Assembly: GCA_947624325.1 (NCBI GenBank)
Contig: CANQJT010000009.1
Span: 1-59,190 of the forward strand
From: Candidatus Gastranaerophilales bacterium
GTDB lineage: Bacteria > Cyanobacteriota > Vampirovibrionia > Gastranaerophilales > Gastranaerophilaceae
Reading direction: 5' to 3'
DNA length: 59,190 nt
This document shows positions 57,068 to 59,190 of the stretch, piece after piece (position 1 is the first letter of the stretch; each line of letters opens with the position of its first letter). The notes under the pieces were generated by a model. The model saw only the letters and a list, made by a program, of their open reading frames with translations, was not told the origin of the DNA and ran no database searches. Made by a program: the position numbers and the translations under genes.

Positions 57068-57813
57068 TCTTTTAAAGAATTAATATTTGAAATTTTAATT
57101 ATGTCTCCTGCATGAAGAACACATTTTGTATAATCTTTATATGTACCCATATCAGGATCATAAGGACCCCAGCCATAATCGTCAAGCTTGTTGTTAGCTT
57201 TAATTCTTCCGTCTTTGATTCCGAATATTTCTTTAAAATCTTCAACATTGATATTTTCTTTTAAGAAGAAATATGTAAAAAATTCATCACCATAAACTTC
57301 TGCTATTTCATCACGAACAGCTTTTTTATCTTCAAGCTCTGATAATTCTAATATATATTCAGCTTTTTTTTCGTCACTTAAATTATCTTTATAAAGTTTT
57401 TCCCTAACTTCATTAATTTTATCTTCCGTTAAATCAATTCTTTCAGGAATTTTAATAGTTTCAGGCATATCGTCTGATTCATTTAATTTATTAAATTCTT
57501 CAATAAATTCGGGGTTAACATCATAAATTTCAGCTGTTTCTTCTAAAGAAACAGAATCACTGTAAGGAATTACAACAGAATTATGAATATGTTCATCAAT
57601 TTTTTTAGCAGAACAGCCATATAATTGAGAAATTATCATACCTGCCAATAGTCCTGTTGTTAAACATTTTCCTGCAGTATTTTTAATTTGTGCTTTAGCT
57701 TTTTCATAATAGTCTCTTTTTACATATTGACTATCGAAATTTTCTGCGTTTGTAACTGGTACATTAATTTGATGTCTGTAATTTTGACCAAAACTTACCG
57801 GATTAATATTCAT
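57064..57813 (-). CDS. LysM-like protein with PVSF N-terminus and hydrophobic segment
   Basis: A 249-residue protein of no named family. It begins MNINPVSFGQNYR, has a polar region to residue 48, and then a hydrophobic segment at about 50-66 ending in LYGC, which resembles a lipobox but lies far from the N-terminus. A LysM-like module follows (VSLEETAEIYDVNPEF to MPETIKIPE), then a Glu/Lys-rich helical region. A second LysM-like module (INVEDFKEIFGIKDGRI to AGDIIKIS) ends the protein. LysM modules bind peptidoglycan GlcNAc. The N-terminal motif and position of the hydrophobic segment match the protein at 1-578. The fold calls are tentative; an envelope protein is likely. Confidence 0.7.
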   Translation of the reverse strand: MNINPVSFGQNYRHQINVPVTNAENFDSQYVKRDYYEKAKAQIKNTAGKCLTTGLLAGMIISQLYGCSAKKIDEHIHNSVVIPYSDSVSLEETAEIYDVNPEFIEEFNKLNESDDMPETIKIPERIDLTEDKINEVREKLYKDNLSDEKKAEYILELSELEDKKAVRDEIAEVYGDEFFTYFFLKENINVEDFKEIFGIKDGRIKANNKLDDYGWGPYDPDMGTYKDYTKCVLHAGDIIKISNINSLKD

Positions 57814-57973
57814 AATTATGCCTTTCTTGTTGTTTATTTTAATGAATCTGAAAAATTCAAATTGACAAAGTTTAAAATTTTTTTAATATTTCTTTACAAT
57901 TTAAAAATTTTATTAAAGTATAAAAAAATTTTGCCGATAAAAAACAAAGTGTAGTAAAAATAGGAGTGTAAAC

Positions 57974-59190
57974 ATGGCTGAATTTGATTTAAACAATATT
58001 AAAAACTATTTTGAATCAAAAGGTTGTGATTTAACCGACATGAGAAAAAAGAGCGGAAAGTCAAAAAACGTAGATGATAAAAGTGTAAGTGCATTTGACT
58101 CTGATAACGGAATTATAAATAAAGAAGATTTCATTGAAGAATTACGGGCTACAAAAAATAATCCGCTGTCCGTAGAGCAACTAGGTTTACTATATGATGC
58201 CATAGCAAGTTTTGACGGGGAAGACGGGATGTCCCAAGAAGAACTTGAGTGGCTTGCAAGTTTAGGTAATGAAACAGATGTTAATGACCCTAACGGTAAA
58301 AAGATAAATGAAGAAGATATAGAAGTATTATTGGATTCATTAATGCTTGATGAAGTTGAAGAAGAAACAGATTTACCTGAAGCTGTATTTAAAAATGATG
58401 ACAGAATTATTGAAGATTCGGAAGGCAACCGTTCGGTATATGTTGAAAAATGGGTTGCCGGTGGTAATAAAAGCCAAATGGATTGTTTAGAGCATATTAT
58501 TGCCAACTGTTATGATTTAGATGCAATGGGTATCAAATACGGCAGTGAAGAATATTATGAATTAGAAAAAGCCGTAATGGATGCAAACCCTTGGATATAT
58601 GAAGTTGATGAAAACGGTAAATTAATAAGAAATGACAGAATTGTATGGCATAAACCTGATGAAGATTGCTCAAAGAAAAGACATTGTGCAATATTATTTA
58701 CAGGTGATAAGATACTTCTGCCTGATTTCAAACCGAAAGAACCGGATGCGGAATATTGTCCTGATGATGAGGATGATACGGAATATTGTGATGATAATAC
58801 AACACCTGAACCATCACCTCCAGTACCTCCAACAGAAGAAACAAAGCCAACAGAGCCTCCGCCGCCACCTCCTCCACCAACAATGCCGACAGAGACAACA
58901 CCTCCGCCGCCGCCTCCTCCACCAACGAAGCCGGATCCAACAGTACCAGATCCAACAGTACCAGATCCAACAGTACCGGATCCAACAGTACCGGATCCAA
59001 CAGTACCAGATCCAACAGTACCGGATCCAACAGTACCGGATCCAACAGTACCAGATCCAACAGTACCAGATCCAACAGTACCAGATCCAACAGTACCGGA
59101 TCCAACAGTACCAGATCCAACAGTACCAGATCCAACAGTACCAGATCCAACAGTACCAGATCCAACAGTACCAGATCCAACAGTACCAGA
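57974..59190 (+). CDS. EF-hand-like, LysM-like protein with polyproline and PDPTV repeats (3' end missing)
   Basis: The frame starts at ATG 57974 with AGGAG seven bases upstream and stays open to the right edge, giving at least 405 residues. Three degenerate EF-hand-like loops come first (FDSDNGIINKEDF, FDGEDGMSQEELEWL, NDPNGKKINEEDI), each one or two residues shorter than a canonical loop. A LysM-like region follows (CLEHIIANCYD, AVMDANPWIYE, FTGDKILLPDF), with six Cys in and after it. Two runs of eight prolines and then at least 17 PDPTV repeats make up the C-terminus seen here. No signal peptide is visible. A surface or appendage protein with a stiff proline-rich stalk is plausible. Function unknown. 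Confidence 0.78.
   Translation, partial: MAEFDLNNIKNYFESKGCDLTDMRKKSGKSKNVDDKSVSAFDSDNGIINKEDFIEELRATKNNPLSVEQLGLLYDAIASFDGEDGMSQEELEWLASLGNETDVNDPNGKKINEEDIEVLLDSLMLDEVEEETDLPEAVFKNDDRIIEDSEGNRSVYVEKWVAGGNKSQMDCLEHIIANCYDLDAMGIKYGSEEYYELEKAVMDANPWIYEVDENGKLIRNDRIVWHKPDEDCSKKRHCAILFTGDKILLPDFKPKEPDAEYCPDDEDDTEYCDDNTTPEPSPPVPPTEETKPTEPPPPPPPPTMPTETTPPPPPPPPTKPDPTVPDPTVPDPTVPDPTVPDPTVPDPTVPDPTVPDPTVPDPTVPDPTVPDPTVPDPTVPDPTVPDPTVPDPTVPDPTVPDPTVP
58931..59190 (+). repeat. 15-bp in-frame tandem repeat (PDPTV)
   Basis: Seventeen full copies and one partial copy of CCRGATCCAACAGTA run to the window edge. The only variation is the third base of the first Pro codon (CCA or CCG), so every unit encodes PDPTV. 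The true length is unknown because the array is cut by the window. Confidence 0.97.

Noticed and set aside
58728-59180. Long minus-strand open frame of Leu/Asp/Val repeats
   Set aside because: It is the antisense of the PDPTV repeat array; tandem repeats easily keep a second frame open.

Overview
The window comes from a low-GC, anaerobic, Gram-negative-type bacterium, most likely a non-photosynthetic relative of Cyanobacteria (Vampirovibrionia/Melainabacteria, probably Gastranaerophilales). The strongest evidence is the RNA polymerase locus. The beta' subunit is split into separate rpoC1 and rpoC2 genes, as in Cyanobacteria and plastids, and the RpoC2 trigger loop carries an insertion of about 650 residues of the cyanobacterial SI3 type. 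A DUF1822-like domain, otherwise typical of Cyanobacteria, agrees with this. Outer-membrane genes (mlaEFD, lpxK, a family 9 glycosyltransferase) show a diderm envelope, and hydF points to [FeFe]-hydrogenase-based fermentation. The lineage name is inferred; no photosynthesis gene is present in the window.

Layout. 1-578: the start of a repeat-bearing membrane protein that runs off the left edge. 817-7469: an unusual three-gene operon of a DUF1822-like/zinc anti-sigma/TonB-C fusion protein, a sigma-70-like factor and a large zinc-ribbon AAA ATPase. 7470-14468 (minus): gyrB, a TPR protein, a diguanylate cyclase and a lytic transglycosylase. 14606-18046: histidine phosphatase, a GNAT acetyltransferase, a ZIP metal transporter (minus) and a PilC-like type II/IV secretion membrane protein. 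18033-26059 (minus): LD-carboxypeptidase, VanH-like dehydrogenase, OppF-like ATPase, MlaE-MlaF-MlaD, LpxK and a heptosyltransferase-like enzyme, apparently one long envelope operon. 26124-29615: dnaX, smpB and a small regulatory module with an XRE repressor and two unknown genes. 29612-35365 (minus): ffh, a sugar-nucleotide transferase, aroF and a Ski2-like helicase. 35417-37882: pseudouridine synthase, flavodoxin, panD and an exported protein. 37953-46881 (minus): rpoB-rpoC1-rpoC2 with a long leader and a strong terminator. 47204-51803: a histidine kinase, an unknown gene, two sugar ABC permeases and a small acidic protein. 52021-57067: hydF, then SpoIID-like protein, murJ and tsaC. 57064-59190: two LysM-like envelope proteins, the second running off the right edge inside a 15-bp tandem repeat.

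Three structural themes cut across the genes. A dispersed intergenic element (three copies: 15224-15489, 36171-36469, 51961-52031) always abuts the 3' end of a gene in the same orientation relative to that gene. Many genes have a TATAAT-like hexamer only 3-9 nt before the start codon and no Shine-Dalgarno sequence, which suggests leaderless mRNAs. Convergent genes are packed so tightly that five of eleven neighbouring convergent pairs share exactly four bases containing both stop codons.

The best candidates for undescribed biology are the 817-7469 regulatory operon, the 3'-end element family, and an N-terminal PVSF motif shared, together with the position of the hydrophobic segment, by the proteins at the two ends of the window. 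No tRNA, rRNA, CRISPR array, transposase or prophage was seen.
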